From positions 496,001-560,000 of the forward strand of contig JBDWGH010000003.1 in the NCBI GenBank assembly GCA_039975855.1: a stretch of 64,000 nt of DNA, given 5' to 3'. The notes beneath the pieces are model-generated. The model did not search any database and was not told the origin of the DNA. It worked only from the letters and a program-made list of their open reading frames with translations. The translations under genes were made by a program, and so were the position numbers. This stretch comes from Litorimonas sp039975855. GTDB lineage: Bacteria; Pseudomonadota; Alphaproteobacteria; Caulobacterales; Maricaulaceae. Each line of letters starts with the position of its first letter. The stretch's first letter is position 1. Positions 43,048 through 51,612 of this stretch are shown here, piece by piece.

Positions 43048-43884
43048 TCAGCGAATAACGATGTCTTCCGCTATGATTTCATCGGTTCGATGAGTTTTGT
43101 CCTGGGCCTTTAAGCGTTCGTAAATTGCGCCAAAGTCTTGTTGGGTGGCATCAAATAACTGTTCGTAGTCATTGATAACAAAGTAAGTTTTCTGAAATTT
43201 ATCGATTTCATATTCAGTCTGCATGATGCGCTCAAGATTAAAACCGATGCGATTAGGGTTTGTATTTTCTAACGCATATTGGCTTTCGCCAAATGAAGAC
43301 ACAATTCCTGCACCGTATATTCGTAAACCCTCAGGGCTGTTGATCAGCCCAAATTCGACTGTGTACCAATAGAGGCGTGCGAGGTTTTTGAGGTTTCCAA
43401 GAGTTAGGGCTCGTAACCCTCCTTTGCCATAGGCTTGCATGTAATCAGCAAAAACTGGATTGGCGAGCATTGGTACATGACCAAAAATATCATGAAAAAC
43501 ATCTGGTTCTTGGAGGTAGTCCAATTGATCGCGCCGGCGAATAAAGCGTCCGGCCGGGAATCTTCGATTGGCCAAATGCGTGAAAAACACGTCATCCGGC
43601 ACAAGGTGAGGGACCATAACGATTTCCCAACCCGTGAGAGCCTTCAGAGCTGGGTTTAGACGCTTAAGGTCAGGGATGCCTGAGCGACTTAATTCTAGGG
43701 TTTTCAGGCCCTCCAAAAACTCAGGCGCGGCTCGATCTTTTAAGATGTCCGATTGCCGCGCATAGAGGATGTCCCATATGGCGTGTTCGTCTACCGTATA
43801 CTCGGACCAGCATTGATCGATAGAGAAATCCGCACGGGGCGTTTGACGCGAAACAACAGGGTCTTGAATATTGGAATGGGTCAT
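43048..43884 (-). CDS. phhA: Phenylalanine 4-monooxygenase
   Basis: Pterin- and iron-dependent hydroxylation of phenylalanine to tyrosine, first step of phenylalanine breakdown. 278 residues; the iron ligands are His131 and His136 in EPDVFHDIFGHVPML and Glu177 in YWYTVEFGLI. YGAGIVSSFGESQYAL and the C-terminal helical part complete the catalytic domain; there is no regulatory ACT domain, as normal in bacteria. Convergent to the OmpA-like gene with 288 bp between. No partner catabolic genes are adjacent. Confidence 0.96.
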   Translation of the reverse strand: MTHSNIQDPVVSRQTPRADFSIDQCWSEYTVDEHAIWDILYARQSDILKDRAAPEFLEGLKTLELSRSGIPDLKRLNPALKALTGWEIVMVPHLVPDDVFFTHLANRRFPAGRFIRRRDQLDYLQEPDVFHDIFGHVPMLANPVFADYMQAYGKGGLRALTLGNLKNLARLYWYTVEFGLINSPEGLRIYGAGIVSSFGESQYALENTNPNRIGFNLERIMQTEYEIDKFQKTYFVINDYEQLFDATQQDFGAIYERLKAQDKTHRTDEIIAEDIVIR

Positions 43885-43925
43885 CTACCGCTTCCTACCG
43901 CGCCGCACTGGGCAATTTCTTTCGT

Positions 43926-46900
43926 TTATTCAGTCTTTTCCTTTTTCTTTTTACTCCCAAACAAGCCTTTCAGCGCATTACCGATTTGTTCTTCCGGTGT
44001 CTCAGAATTGGTTTCATCGGCTTCAGCTGCTTCCGGATTAGTCGCTGTGTCTTCTGGCGATGTATTGATTGGAGAAAGCTCGTCTTGAGGTGGGGATTCA
44101 GGTGATGTTTCTTCTGAAGGTGTCTCGCCGCCAATTACACCACCTAAAATATTCCCCAACGGACCACCCAGCCTGTCTTTGACCTTGTCGCCTGCCGCTT
44201 TACGGGCCCTGGCGGTCGCTATGTCTCCGAGTAAATCCGTGTCTAATTTGGCCTTGGTTTGACCGAAGCCACCCGTAAACCGCAGAGGTATTCCAAATCC
44301 GGCTAAATCGCTTCCGCCAGCTAACTTTGGTCGGATGCCAATATCAATTGTTTGTTGCCCGATATCAATTGCACCTTCCGCATCCATAAGCAGGTCGCCG
44401 GACTGAAGTTGGAATCCGGTGATAGTTGCGCGTCCATTGGTAAGTGAGAACTTGCTGATTATATCATTGAAATCAGTCGTCTTTCCCAACCCAATCCCGT
44501 CAGGAAGTTGACGTGTTGTGATGGCTTGATCGACGCCAGATAGAAGGGTCCCTGCGTCCAGTCCTAGCAGTTGCCCTTTTATAACCTTGAACACTCCATC
44601 ACCGGACAAGCTCTTCATAATTTCAGCTTGGCTTTTACCTTGCCCGACGAAGGACATGGAAAAATCTGATGTCCCAGTTACCTTCTCAAACCCAGCCGAG
44701 GCCATAAAAAATTTCTGTGCCGCGACGGATTGGATTGTTGCGTCTATTTCAACGAAAGGGATTCCATTTGTTGATTTTATTGAAAATTGACCCTCCGCAT
44801 CACCGCCATAAAGCTGGGTTTTCTCTAGGTCTGCGGTGAGCGTTCCGTTTTTTAAGGTTACCACGCCTTCGGTGGCGCCAAGTTCCAGCCTATCCATCAC
44901 AATAGATGGTGTTGTGATATCAACGTCAGCATCTAATGATTCCAAGCCTGACAGCGTAATTTGATCTGTCGACCATGGGAGAATAGCCCCAGTCGGGTTC
45001 TGTGCAGACCAGGCGGCCATATAGGGCCGTAAATCGAGTGGGCTGAGCGAGAGGGTCCCGGTCAATTCAGGTTTTGGCTCTTTCATATCCATCACGAAAT
45101 CACCGGTGCCTGAGAGATCATCGAGCTTTATTGACCCCGAATTGAAAATCAATCTTTCCGGCGTCCCGGTTACTTGGCCCGATAGGCTAAAGTTCTCAAA
45201 AATTGACCCGACGTCTGTAGAGTTTGGGAGCGCAATCTTTTGGCTCGTCGCGATGGCGCGCAAACTCTGGGCCGAAACAGTCAAGGCGCCTGAGATATCA
45301 CTCGCATCCCCAAGGGTCAGATTGCCAGTGAAGTCTCCGTTCAGTAGGCCTTCTTGCAGCTTTGCTGTTAGTCCGGCGAGCTGGTAACCCGTAGATTGAG
45401 ACTGAATTTCGCTTGAAATGGTGATTCGTTTGGCGATGTCGGAATATGGAATATCGCGAGGCAAAACATCATCCAAAGCTCCTAAATCGCTGATTTCTCC
45501 GGAGAATTTGCCGTTTAAACCTAGAGTTTCTCCATAAGTAAGGTCGCCCTTATATTGGCCAGTTAAGAGCCCTTCAGAGGTCTCCGCCGTGAGATTAGAA
45601 ACTGTGGCCTTCCCATCTACGAAATTGAGCAGCCCTTTTGCTGAAACCCGTTTCAATGCGGCCGCATCCGGTTGGGACAGACCTGCGTTTTGTGCCAACG
45701 CTGGCAAATCTGCGGTCTCTCCGTCAAACGAACCGGTGATAGACAGTGTCTCGTTGAAAACGGCCTTGCCGTTGAAACTTGCTGTCAAATCAGGCCCAGT
45801 TACGGCTGACTGTAAATCCGTCAATGTGAACTTATTGCCTGACCATTGAACGTTGCCTTGGGAATTTACCGCAGAGAGGACGTCTAAGGCCTCAATAGGT
45901 TCGTCCAGATAAGGCTGAATAATCGCTAAATCATCTAGCTTTGCGGAAAATGCTCCAGAGCTACTCGCGCCTTCGGCAAGATCAACTTCTCCCGCGAATG
46001 ACGTTTCAATGCCTTCACCTTTTGCCAAGATTTCAAGGGAGGGTAATTTGGTGGCTGAAGGATTGTGAGATATCTCACCATTTGCGCTGACTGAATTAAG
46101 AGCGGGGATTTCCAAATCATCGGGTAGCGGCAAACGCTTCGCCAACGCCGTCGGCTTTTGACTATTTGCGTTAAATTTGGCCGAAAAGGCAATGTCTTCA
46201 CTTTGTAACAGCTGACCGGAAACATCTATTTCGCCTTCAGGCGTAGAAATATCCGCCGAAAAACCTGTTTCCAGTCCGTTCAAAAAGTCTGCTGGAGAGT
46301 CGATTCCGGCATCAATTTTCGTTTCCAGTCCATCAAAAAGAATTTCTCCATTTAGACGTAAGCGTTGATCAAGCCCTGGTGCACGCAGGTCTAAATTGAT
46401 CCCGTCCAAATTGAAGTTTTCACCAGTTGTTGCGTCGACATATTGGAGCGTTCCGGCTTCAATTCTTAGTAATGCTAGTGCCGGATCATATTCCGTGAAT
46501 CTTCCGTCCCTTTTAAACGGACCCTTTTCAACAGCAGTTTCATCTTCTTTTCCGATCCAATTTGCGCGGCCGTCTGCCTGTCGTTCCAGACGAATTGAAG
46601 GCGATTTCAGCGTCACACCGGAAATTTCAACGCGTTTTCTGAGAAGGGGAATTAGCCGAACTTTTGCTGACATGGCCTCGACATCAACAAACTGGCCTTG
46701 GGGAAACCCTTCGGGGTTGGCCAAACTCACTGAGCCTGTTTCAACCTTCAATACAGGAAAAGTTGAAATATCGATATCACCGGAGATCGTAACGTCGCGA
46801 GCGAAGGCGCGGCTTAAATCACCCTCCAATTTTTCCCTGTATGTGTCCGTTGGGACCAAACCCGGCAGGACCAACGCGGCCCCAATAAGTAAGATAATGA

Positions 46901-46934
46901 AGGCCGCTAGAGCAATGAGGATACGTTTTAACAT
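43926..46934 (-). CDS. AsmA-family protein
   Basis: 1002 residues with one N-terminal membrane helix (about 4-26) and a long periplasmic, beta-rich repeat body, the layout of AsmA/TamB-like bridge proteins thought to move lipids between membranes. LVPTDTYREKLEGDLSRAFARDVTISGDI at the start is the AsmA signature and TLSGVDQAITTRQLPDGIGLGKTTDFNDI belongs to the conserved C-terminal AsmA block. The last 90 residues are a Pro/Glu/Ser/Thr-rich tail ending in GLFGSKKKKEKTE. Which member of the family is uncertain. Upstream gap to phhA is 41 bp on the same strand. Confidence 0.9.
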   Translation of the reverse strand: MLKRILIALAAFIILLIGAALVLPGLVPTDTYREKLEGDLSRAFARDVTISGDIDISTFPVLKVETGSVSLANPEGFPQGQFVDVEAMSAKVRLIPLLRKRVEISGVTLKSPSIRLERQADGRANWIGKEDETAVEKGPFKRDGRFTEYDPALALLRIEAGTLQYVDATTGENFNLDGINLDLRAPGLDQRLRLNGEILFDGLETKIDAGIDSPADFLNGLETGFSADISTPEGEIDVSGQLLQSEDIAFSAKFNANSQKPTALAKRLPLPDDLEIPALNSVSANGEISHNPSATKLPSLEILAKGEGIETSFAGEVDLAEGASSSGAFSAKLDDLAIIQPYLDEPIEALDVLSAVNSQGNVQWSGNKFTLTDLQSAVTGPDLTASFNGKAVFNETLSITGSFDGETADLPALAQNAGLSQPDAAALKRVSAKGLLNFVDGKATVSNLTAETSEGLLTGQYKGDLTYGETLGLNGKFSGEISDLGALDDVLPRDIPYSDIAKRITISSEIQSQSTGYQLAGLTAKLQEGLLNGDFTGNLTLGDASDISGALTVSAQSLRAIATSQKIALPNSTDVGSIFENFSLSGQVTGTPERLIFNSGSIKLDDLSGTGDFVMDMKEPKPELTGTLSLSPLDLRPYMAAWSAQNPTGAILPWSTDQITLSGLESLDADVDITTPSIVMDRLELGATEGVVTLKNGTLTADLEKTQLYGGDAEGQFSIKSTNGIPFVEIDATIQSVAAQKFFMASAGFEKVTGTSDFSMSFVGQGKSQAEIMKSLSGDGVFKVIKGQLLGLDAGTLLSGVDQAITTRQLPDGIGLGKTTDFNDIISKFSLTNGRATITGFQLQSGDLLMDAEGAIDIGQQTIDIGIRPKLAGGSDLAGFGIPLRFTGGFGQTKAKLDTDLLGDIATARARKAAGDKVKDRLGGPLGNILGGVIGGETPSEETSPESPPQDELSPINTSPEDTATNPEAAEADETNSETPEEQIGNALKGLFGSKKKKEKTE

Positions 46935-47086
46935 GAATGGAGCGTAAACGGGTTTCTAGCGATGCACTATTTTTATTTGAACATTCCACTGTAATCAGTG
47001 TTAATAGGGAATAGAGCCCATGATTTCTCGTTTTGAGGAGGAGACAGACGCAATCTGTCGTGTGGGATGACTGAACGGAGACTATT

Positions 47087-47995
47087 ATGTGTAATAATCC
47101 ACACCATTCACACGGCCCAGACGCTGCGCCGCATGAAGCGTTTATGCCGCGCCGAAAACTTCTTAAGGCTCTAGCAGCTGGCGGCGCCGCCGCATCTGTG
47201 GCGTCCTGTACAACCAATCCTTACACTGGGCGTAAGCAACTGACGGCATTTGCGCCAGGAGATTTGTCTGGTGCAGCTGAAGCCAGCTGGAATGAGATGA
47301 AAGCAAAAATTCCGACATCAAGTGACCCTCGCTATACGTCGCGATTGCGGAATATTGGTAATCGAATTTCCCGTGTTTCACCTTTTGCCAAACAGCAATG
47401 GGAATACCAGGTGTTTGATACAGATACTAAAAATGCCTTCGTTATGCCGGGTAACCGAGTTGGATTTTACAAGGGCATGATGGACTTCGCTGAGTCGGAC
47501 GACGCCATTGCGGGCATTATGGGTCACGAAGTTGGTCATGTAGCGGGCAGACATGCCCAAGAGCGGATGTCTATGCAAATGGCAACCCAACTAGCAGTAG
47601 TCGGCGGAACAGTTCTGGGGGGCGTGGCTCTTTCCAGTAAGTGTAAGAACGTCCCAACAGAGCAGCAGAGAAGCTGCTCGCAAAAAGCAGCTCAGCAAAC
47701 ACAGATGCTACAGCAAGCTATGGGATTAGGAACTTTGCTTGGCGTGGTCTTGCCTTACTCACGTAGACACGAAACTGAATCGGATCTTCTAGGTGCCAAT
47801 TATATGAAGAAAGCCGGGTATGATCCGTATCAGTCTGTAAAACTCTGGGAAAAAATGGCGGCGAATTCTCCTTCTCGTCAACCGACCATTCTTTCAACTC
47901 ATCCCGACCCTGCGGATCGGGCGCGTAATCTTGCCGCTTATATTGCTCGTCAGGAGAAAATGGGGTCCCAAGGCTACCAAAATATCAAAACATAA
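47087..47995 (+). CDS. M48-family metalloprotease, Tat-type lipoprotein
   Basis: 302 residues. Zinc protease domain with HEVGH (His147, Glu148, His151) in AGIMGHEVGHVAGRHAQER and the third ligand Glu in RRHETESDLLGANYM (about 226). The N-terminus combines a twin-arginine-like motif (PRRKLLKAL, residues 21-29) with a lipobox (SVASC, Cys41), preceded by a His/Cys-rich leader MCNNPHHSHG. The ATG has CGGAG six bases upstream, so the long leader is likely real; an internal ATG (47144) lacks a good site. It would be exported folded by Tat and lipidated, then act on outer-membrane proteins in the BepA manner (inference). Confidence 0.9.
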   Translation: MCNNPHHSHGPDAAPHEAFMPRRKLLKALAAGGAAASVASCTTNPYTGRKQLTAFAPGDLSGAAEASWNEMKAKIPTSSDPRYTSRLRNIGNRISRVSPFAKQQWEYQVFDTDTKNAFVMPGNRVGFYKGMMDFAESDDAIAGIMGHEVGHVAGRHAQERMSMQMATQLAVVGGTVLGGVALSSKCKNVPTEQQRSCSQKAAQQTQMLQQAMGLGTLLGVVLPYSRRHETESDLLGANYMKKAGYDPYQSVKLWEKMAANSPSRQPTILSTHPDPADRARNLAAYIARQEKMGSQGYQNIKT

Positions 47996-48038
47996 GGTTC
48001 AAGTTGAACCAAAATGCAGATTGAAGGCGGGAAAGGGG

Positions 48039-48067
48039 TTGCACCTTTTTCCCGTCTGCCCTAATCG
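48039..48067 (+). promoter_or_regulatory. Candidate promoter of tRNA-His
   Basis: TTGCAC, 17-base spacer, TAATCG and a GC-rich discriminator, 18 bp before the tRNA. The spacer lies in an inverted repeat (GGGAAA ... TTTCCC) that could also end M48 transcription. Confidence 0.55.
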
Positions 48068-48085
48068 GGCGCACTTAATACGGAT

Positions 48086-48162
48086 GCCGCCTTAGCTCAG
48101 TTGGTTAGAGCGCTGGTTTGTGGAACCAGAGGTCCTTGGTTCGAGACCAAGAGGCGGTACCA
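48086..48162 (+). tRNA. tRNA-His (anticodon GTG)
   Basis: 77-base cloverleaf with encoded CCA: acceptor GCCGCCT/AGGCGGT, D-arm TAGCTCAGTTGGTTAGAGC, anticodon loop TTGTGGA, T-arm CTTGGTTCGAGACCAAG. The base before position 1 is T, so there is no encoded G-1, position 72 is T and the discriminator is A. These are the unusual features of alphaproteobacterial tRNA-His that are matched by a divergent histidyl-tRNA synthetase. Confidence 0.97.
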
Positions 48163-48195
48163 TTTCTCTCAAATCTTACATTGAATATCGTGTTG

Positions 48196-48210
48196 CTAAC
48201 CCATGGTTAA
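48196..48210. promoter_or_regulatory. Candidate CtrA-type site upstream of the DUF2336 gene
   Basis: CTAACCCATGGTTAA matches TTAA-N7-TTAA at seven of eight fixed bases and contains a perfect TTAACCAT half-site on the minus strand. It is 43 bp before the DUF2336 start. CtrA is the cell-cycle regulator of Caulobacter relatives; whether this organism's CtrA binds here is unproven. Confidence 0.35.
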
Positions 48211-48253
48211 CGGAACGTTGACTACAGTGAGCCTGAGTTAAGACAGGCTTTCC

Positions 48254-49390
48254 ATGACTTCTATATCTGGTTTCGTAAATCGCCTCGGCAAAGCGACAAT
48301 AAAGCAGGCTCTACAAGGGTCTACGGCTGAATACCGTGCTAATGCTGTCCAGAAACTTGGCCGAGAGATTCGCGTCGCGACGATGAATGCAGCTGAACGT
48401 GCCTTTGCAACAAAGCTAATGGATCGTATTTGTGACGATGTTTCGGCACTCGTCCGCCGCGCCTTGTCTGTGACTTTGCAAAATTCCCGAAACTTGCCGC
48501 GCCATCTCGCTCTAGCACTTATTGAGGATATCGATTCTATTGCTGTACCCATTTTGTCTTCCTCTCCGGTACTGACAGATCAGGATTTGGTGAATGTTTT
48601 AAAGTCCAGTGCGGCAGATAAGATACGCGCAATTGCACAGCGTAAGACCATCAGCCTTCATGTTTCCCATGCTATCGTTAGCTATGGCGACGGCGCCGCG
48701 ACTGCCCGCCTGGCGGCGAATGATGGGGCTTTGATTTCATCTGAGACTGCCAAATTGATTGCGGACTTACATGCTAATGATGATTTGATACGTGAAGCGG
48801 CGTTGTCCCGGCATGATATGCCGCCGTCCGTCGTTGCAAAATTGATCAATCATAGTGCTGAAAAAATTGACGCGAACTTGAAAACCTTTCCCGGAATATC
48901 GGACGATCGGGCCACGCAAATATCGAAAGATACGCGAGAAAGAGCACAGAGCTTTGTTATAGGCGGGTCTTGGCCGGAAGAAAGATTGCGAGAATATGCG
49001 CGTGCTTTGGACAAATCGGGTAAGCTCACACCACGTTTGATCTTACGGACGGCGGGGAGAGGGGATTTTCGATTTGCGACGATGGGGTTATCTTTATTGG
49101 CAGGGCAAACATTGGCGAAGACGAGGTTGATGGTTTTGGCGTCTTCAGGGTTGGGGCTCAAAGCCCTGGCATTGCGCGCAAGATTTACGACACCGCAAAT
49201 TGAGCTTCTAACCGCTTGTATCCAGACCTATCTTTCAGTTGAGCAAGAAAACCGAGCCTTTTCAGCGGCGAAGTTCCAGCTTTTGGTGGCAGAGCGATTA
49301 GTTACGTTGGATTTGGACTTCCCTGAGGAGATCAATTCCGATTTGCTGGATATTTTGGATGGTCACGCCAATTTACGACAAGTGGCTTAG
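48254..49390 (+). CDS. DUF2336-domain protein
   Basis: 378 residues, all helical, with HEAT-like repeats: LSSSPVLTDQDLVNVLKSSAADKIRAIAQR and ISLHVSHAIVSYGDGAATARLAANDGA are typical DUF2336 segments. The C-terminal third (FRFATMGLSLLAGQTLAKTR on) is also helical. Cytoplasmic; function unknown, though family members occur widely in alphaproteobacteria with cell-cycle-linked regulation. A CtrA-like motif stands before it. The stop shares four bases with the convergent nadK stop. Confidence 0.85.
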   Translation: MTSISGFVNRLGKATIKQALQGSTAEYRANAVQKLGREIRVATMNAAERAFATKLMDRICDDVSALVRRALSVTLQNSRNLPRHLALALIEDIDSIAVPILSSSPVLTDQDLVNVLKSSAADKIRAIAQRKTISLHVSHAIVSYGDGAATARLAANDGALISSETAKLIADLHANDDLIREAALSRHDMPPSVVAKLINHSAEKIDANLKTFPGISDDRATQISKDTRERAQSFVIGGSWPEERLREYARALDKSGKLTPRLILRTAGRGDFRFATMGLSLLAGQTLAKTRLMVLASSGLGLKALALRARFTTPQIELLTACIQTYLSVEQENRAFSAAKFQLLVAERLVTLDLDFPEEINSDLLDILDGHANLRQVA

Positions 49391-50169
49391 GTTGCGAATT
49401 GTTCTTGCAGGATTTTTTCCGCCAAACCATGTTCTTCGTCGAATAGCATTGTAAGGGTCGTGTCTTCATCCTGCTGAATCTCAATCGAGATCAAATCCTG
49501 GATCTCAGAGTTATCAGCTGAGGCCGACACAGGACGTTTCGCCGGGTTCAAAACATCAAACCGAACTTTTGCATGTCCGGACAATAGCGCGCCGCGCCAA
49601 CGTCGCGGTCGGAATGCGCTAATAGGGGTAAGAGCGAGAATGTCTGCCCCCAATGGTATGACTGGGCCATGCGCCGATAGATTATACGCCGTAGACCCGA
49701 CAGGTGTTGAAAGCATCACACCATCTGCGACGAGGCGTTCCAACCTAACCTTACCATCCACGCTGACTTGAATGTGTGCGGCTTGTTGTGACTGGCGGAA
49801 GACAGACACTTCGTTGAAGGCGATGTCTTTAAACGTGCCTCCTGCCGATTCGGCTTTCATGGAAAGCGGGTGAACTGGCGTGACCGTCGCCTTTTCCAGA
49901 CGTTCAACCAGGTTATCAGGATCAAACTTGTTCATAAGGAACCCGACGGTTCCTTTATTCATTCCGTAAACAGGTAGACCTCGGGTGACGAGGGGGAGAT
50001 AGCGCCTAAACGTCTGAAGCATGAAACCGTCTCCGCCGAGCGGAATGATCGCGTCGGCTTCCGCTGCATCTACATTGCCGTACATCGCGACGAGTTCATC
50101 CAATGCTTCTTTCGCATTGGGGCGGGCGGAGGCGACAAAGGCCAGTTTTTTAAAGGTTTGTTGTCCCAT
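49387..50169 (-). CDS. nadK: NAD kinase
   Basis: Makes NADP from NAD and ATP. From the ATG at 50169 the product is 260 residues and begins FKKLAFVASARPN as expected; a TTG at 50205 would add twelve residues and is less likely. The catalytic GGDGFML (GGDG at 45-48, Asp47), YGMNKGTVGFLMN and the NAD-binding ADGVMLSTPVGSTAYNLSAHGPV are all present. Cytoplasmic. Confidence 0.95.
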   Translation of the reverse strand: MGQQTFKKLAFVASARPNAKEALDELVAMYGNVDAAEADAIIPLGGDGFMLQTFRRYLPLVTRGLPVYGMNKGTVGFLMNKFDPDNLVERLEKATVTPVHPLSMKAESAGGTFKDIAFNEVSVFRQSQQAAHIQVSVDGKVRLERLVADGVMLSTPVGSTAYNLSAHGPVIPLGADILALTPISAFRPRRWRGALLSGHAKVRFDVLNPAKRPVSASADNSEIQDLISIEIQQDEDTTLTMLFDEEHGLAEKILQEQFAT

Positions 50170-50221
50170 AGGTATCGCTTTATATTTGACTGTGGGGGAG
50201 AGCAAAGCTTAATCTCTGATA

Positions 50222-51028
50222 GTGTATTGGGTAATTTTACAACGCATGAGTGTTTTTGTTGTTTGTCTGTTTTTTAGCAGGCAAGCAAACGCTGGCGCCT
50301 GGAACCAACGCGCAGGCGAAGGACAAGTTATCTCAACGTCTTCTTGGAGCAACGCGGGACAGATATTCAATGATGATTATGAGGCCGTGCCTTTGCGCGG
50401 GTTCACGAAAACCGAAACACGCCTTTATATAGAGCAGGGCGTTACCGAATGGCTCACCCTTGTTGGAAATGGTGGTCTCCAAACCCTCAATTTCCGGGAT
50501 GGGGACTCTCGTTTCGATTTTGACGGTTTAGACGATATTGAGTTAGGCGGACAGTTTAAGGTCTATGCCCGCGAGGGTTTTGCATCAGCTATTCGCGCAA
50601 GTTACATCATTGATAGCCAGCTTGATAATCGGGCTGTCGATGTTCTGCGGGGTGGGGATCAGATTGAGCTAAGAGGTCTTATTGGACAAAGCCGCGAGAC
50701 ATTACTGGGGGATTTTTTCTATGATGCCCAGATTGCGGCTCGCACTGAAAGTTTCGCTCAGTTGGATGGCGCTCAGGCGGCATTGACCTTGGGTTATAAG
50801 CCGACACATCGCTGGTTAGTCATGTCGCAGACCTATCTAAATTTCTCCAATAATGACCGAGTAGATGGATTTGATGTACCGGAGCAAACGCAACTCACAT
50901 CAAGTCTGTCGATCGCCCGACAATATAAACCAGGGCGGTATATTCAATTGGGGGCTGGGCAGTCATTATTGGGACAAAATATTGTCAAAGAACGCAATCT
51001 TTTCATTGGCGTATGGACTGAATATTAA
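50222..51028 (+). CDS. Putative secreted beta-barrel protein
   Basis: 268 residues. The N-terminus (ILQRMSVFVVCLFFSRQANA, cut before GAWN) looks like a signal peptide if the GTG start at 50222 is used; the ATG at 50246 gives a short one without a positive n-region, and neither has a good ribosome-binding site. The rest alternates polar and hydrophobic residues (FTKTETRLYIEQGVTEWLTLV, LGGQFKVYARE, HRWLVMSQTYLNFSNND) and ends in an aromatic residue (GVWTEY), as outer-membrane barrels do. I do not recognise the family. Confidence 0.72.
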   Translation: MYWVILQRMSVFVVCLFFSRQANAGAWNQRAGEGQVISTSSWSNAGQIFNDDYEAVPLRGFTKTETRLYIEQGVTEWLTLVGNGGLQTLNFRDGDSRFDFDGLDDIELGGQFKVYAREGFASAIRASYIIDSQLDNRAVDVLRGGDQIELRGLIGQSRETLLGDFFYDAQIAARTESFAQLDGAQAALTLGYKPTHRWLVMSQTYLNFSNNDRVDGFDVPEQTQLTSSLSIARQYKPGRYIQLGAGQSLLGQNIVKERNLFIGVWTEY

Positions 51029-51462
51029 GGCGTCGTTTTCTCTTTCAAATACGCCTGAATAGCGTCTCGGTCTTCTTGCTTTTTCAAGCCAATAAATGTC
51101 ATTCGGTTACCCGGCATATACTCGGCAGGTTTCGCTAGGTAAGCGTCCATTGTCGTTTCATCCCAAGTGACATCAGAGGCTTTCATGGCTTTTGAATAGG
51201 CGAAACCCTCTTTAACACCCGCTTTTGACCCGTAAACAGCCCAAAGATTGGGGCCAACCTTGTTCGCTCCGTCTTGTTCAAGTGTATGACAAGCCCGGCA
51301 TCTAGCGTAGAGTTTTGCTCCTCGTTGAACAGGAGTTAGTTCAACAACAGGCTTTGCAGGGGCTACCTTTTCAGGTGTATCCGCTATAGGCGTTTCAGAG
51401 CCTCCGCAGGCAGTTATTAAAAGAGCGGCAGTAACAAGAGGAAGAATGATTTTCATAGTCAT
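51025..51462 (-). CDS. Cytochrome c, lipoprotein
   Basis: 145 residues with a lipobox (ITAC, Cys19), a Pro/Glu spacer and a class I cytochrome c domain: heme motif CRACH (Cys55, Cys58, His59), GPNLWAVYGSKAG and the axial methionine in PGNRMTFIGLKK (Met121). Resembles cytochrome c2/c550 in membrane-anchored form; electron partners are unknown. An ATG two codons in (51456) is equally good as a start. Stop shares four bases with the convergent gene. Confidence 0.93.
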   Translation of the reverse strand: MTMKIILPLVTAALLITACGGSETPIADTPEKVAPAKPVVELTPVQRGAKLYARCRACHTLEQDGANKVGPNLWAVYGSKAGVKEGFAYSKAMKASDVTWDETTMDAYLAKPAEYMPGNRMTFIGLKKQEDRDAIQAYLKEKTTP

Positions 51463-51612
51463 TCATTGGCTGAAACATTGAGATTCTGCAAGGCAACTCT
51501 AATGAAGTCGAACACGGTACATATGTATAAACTGTGTTTGGCGCGGCGATTTGGCTCTTAAACCCGATTGAGGTTCATGCCATAGGCTTGTTCAATACTA
51601 AAAGAGGCCAAA

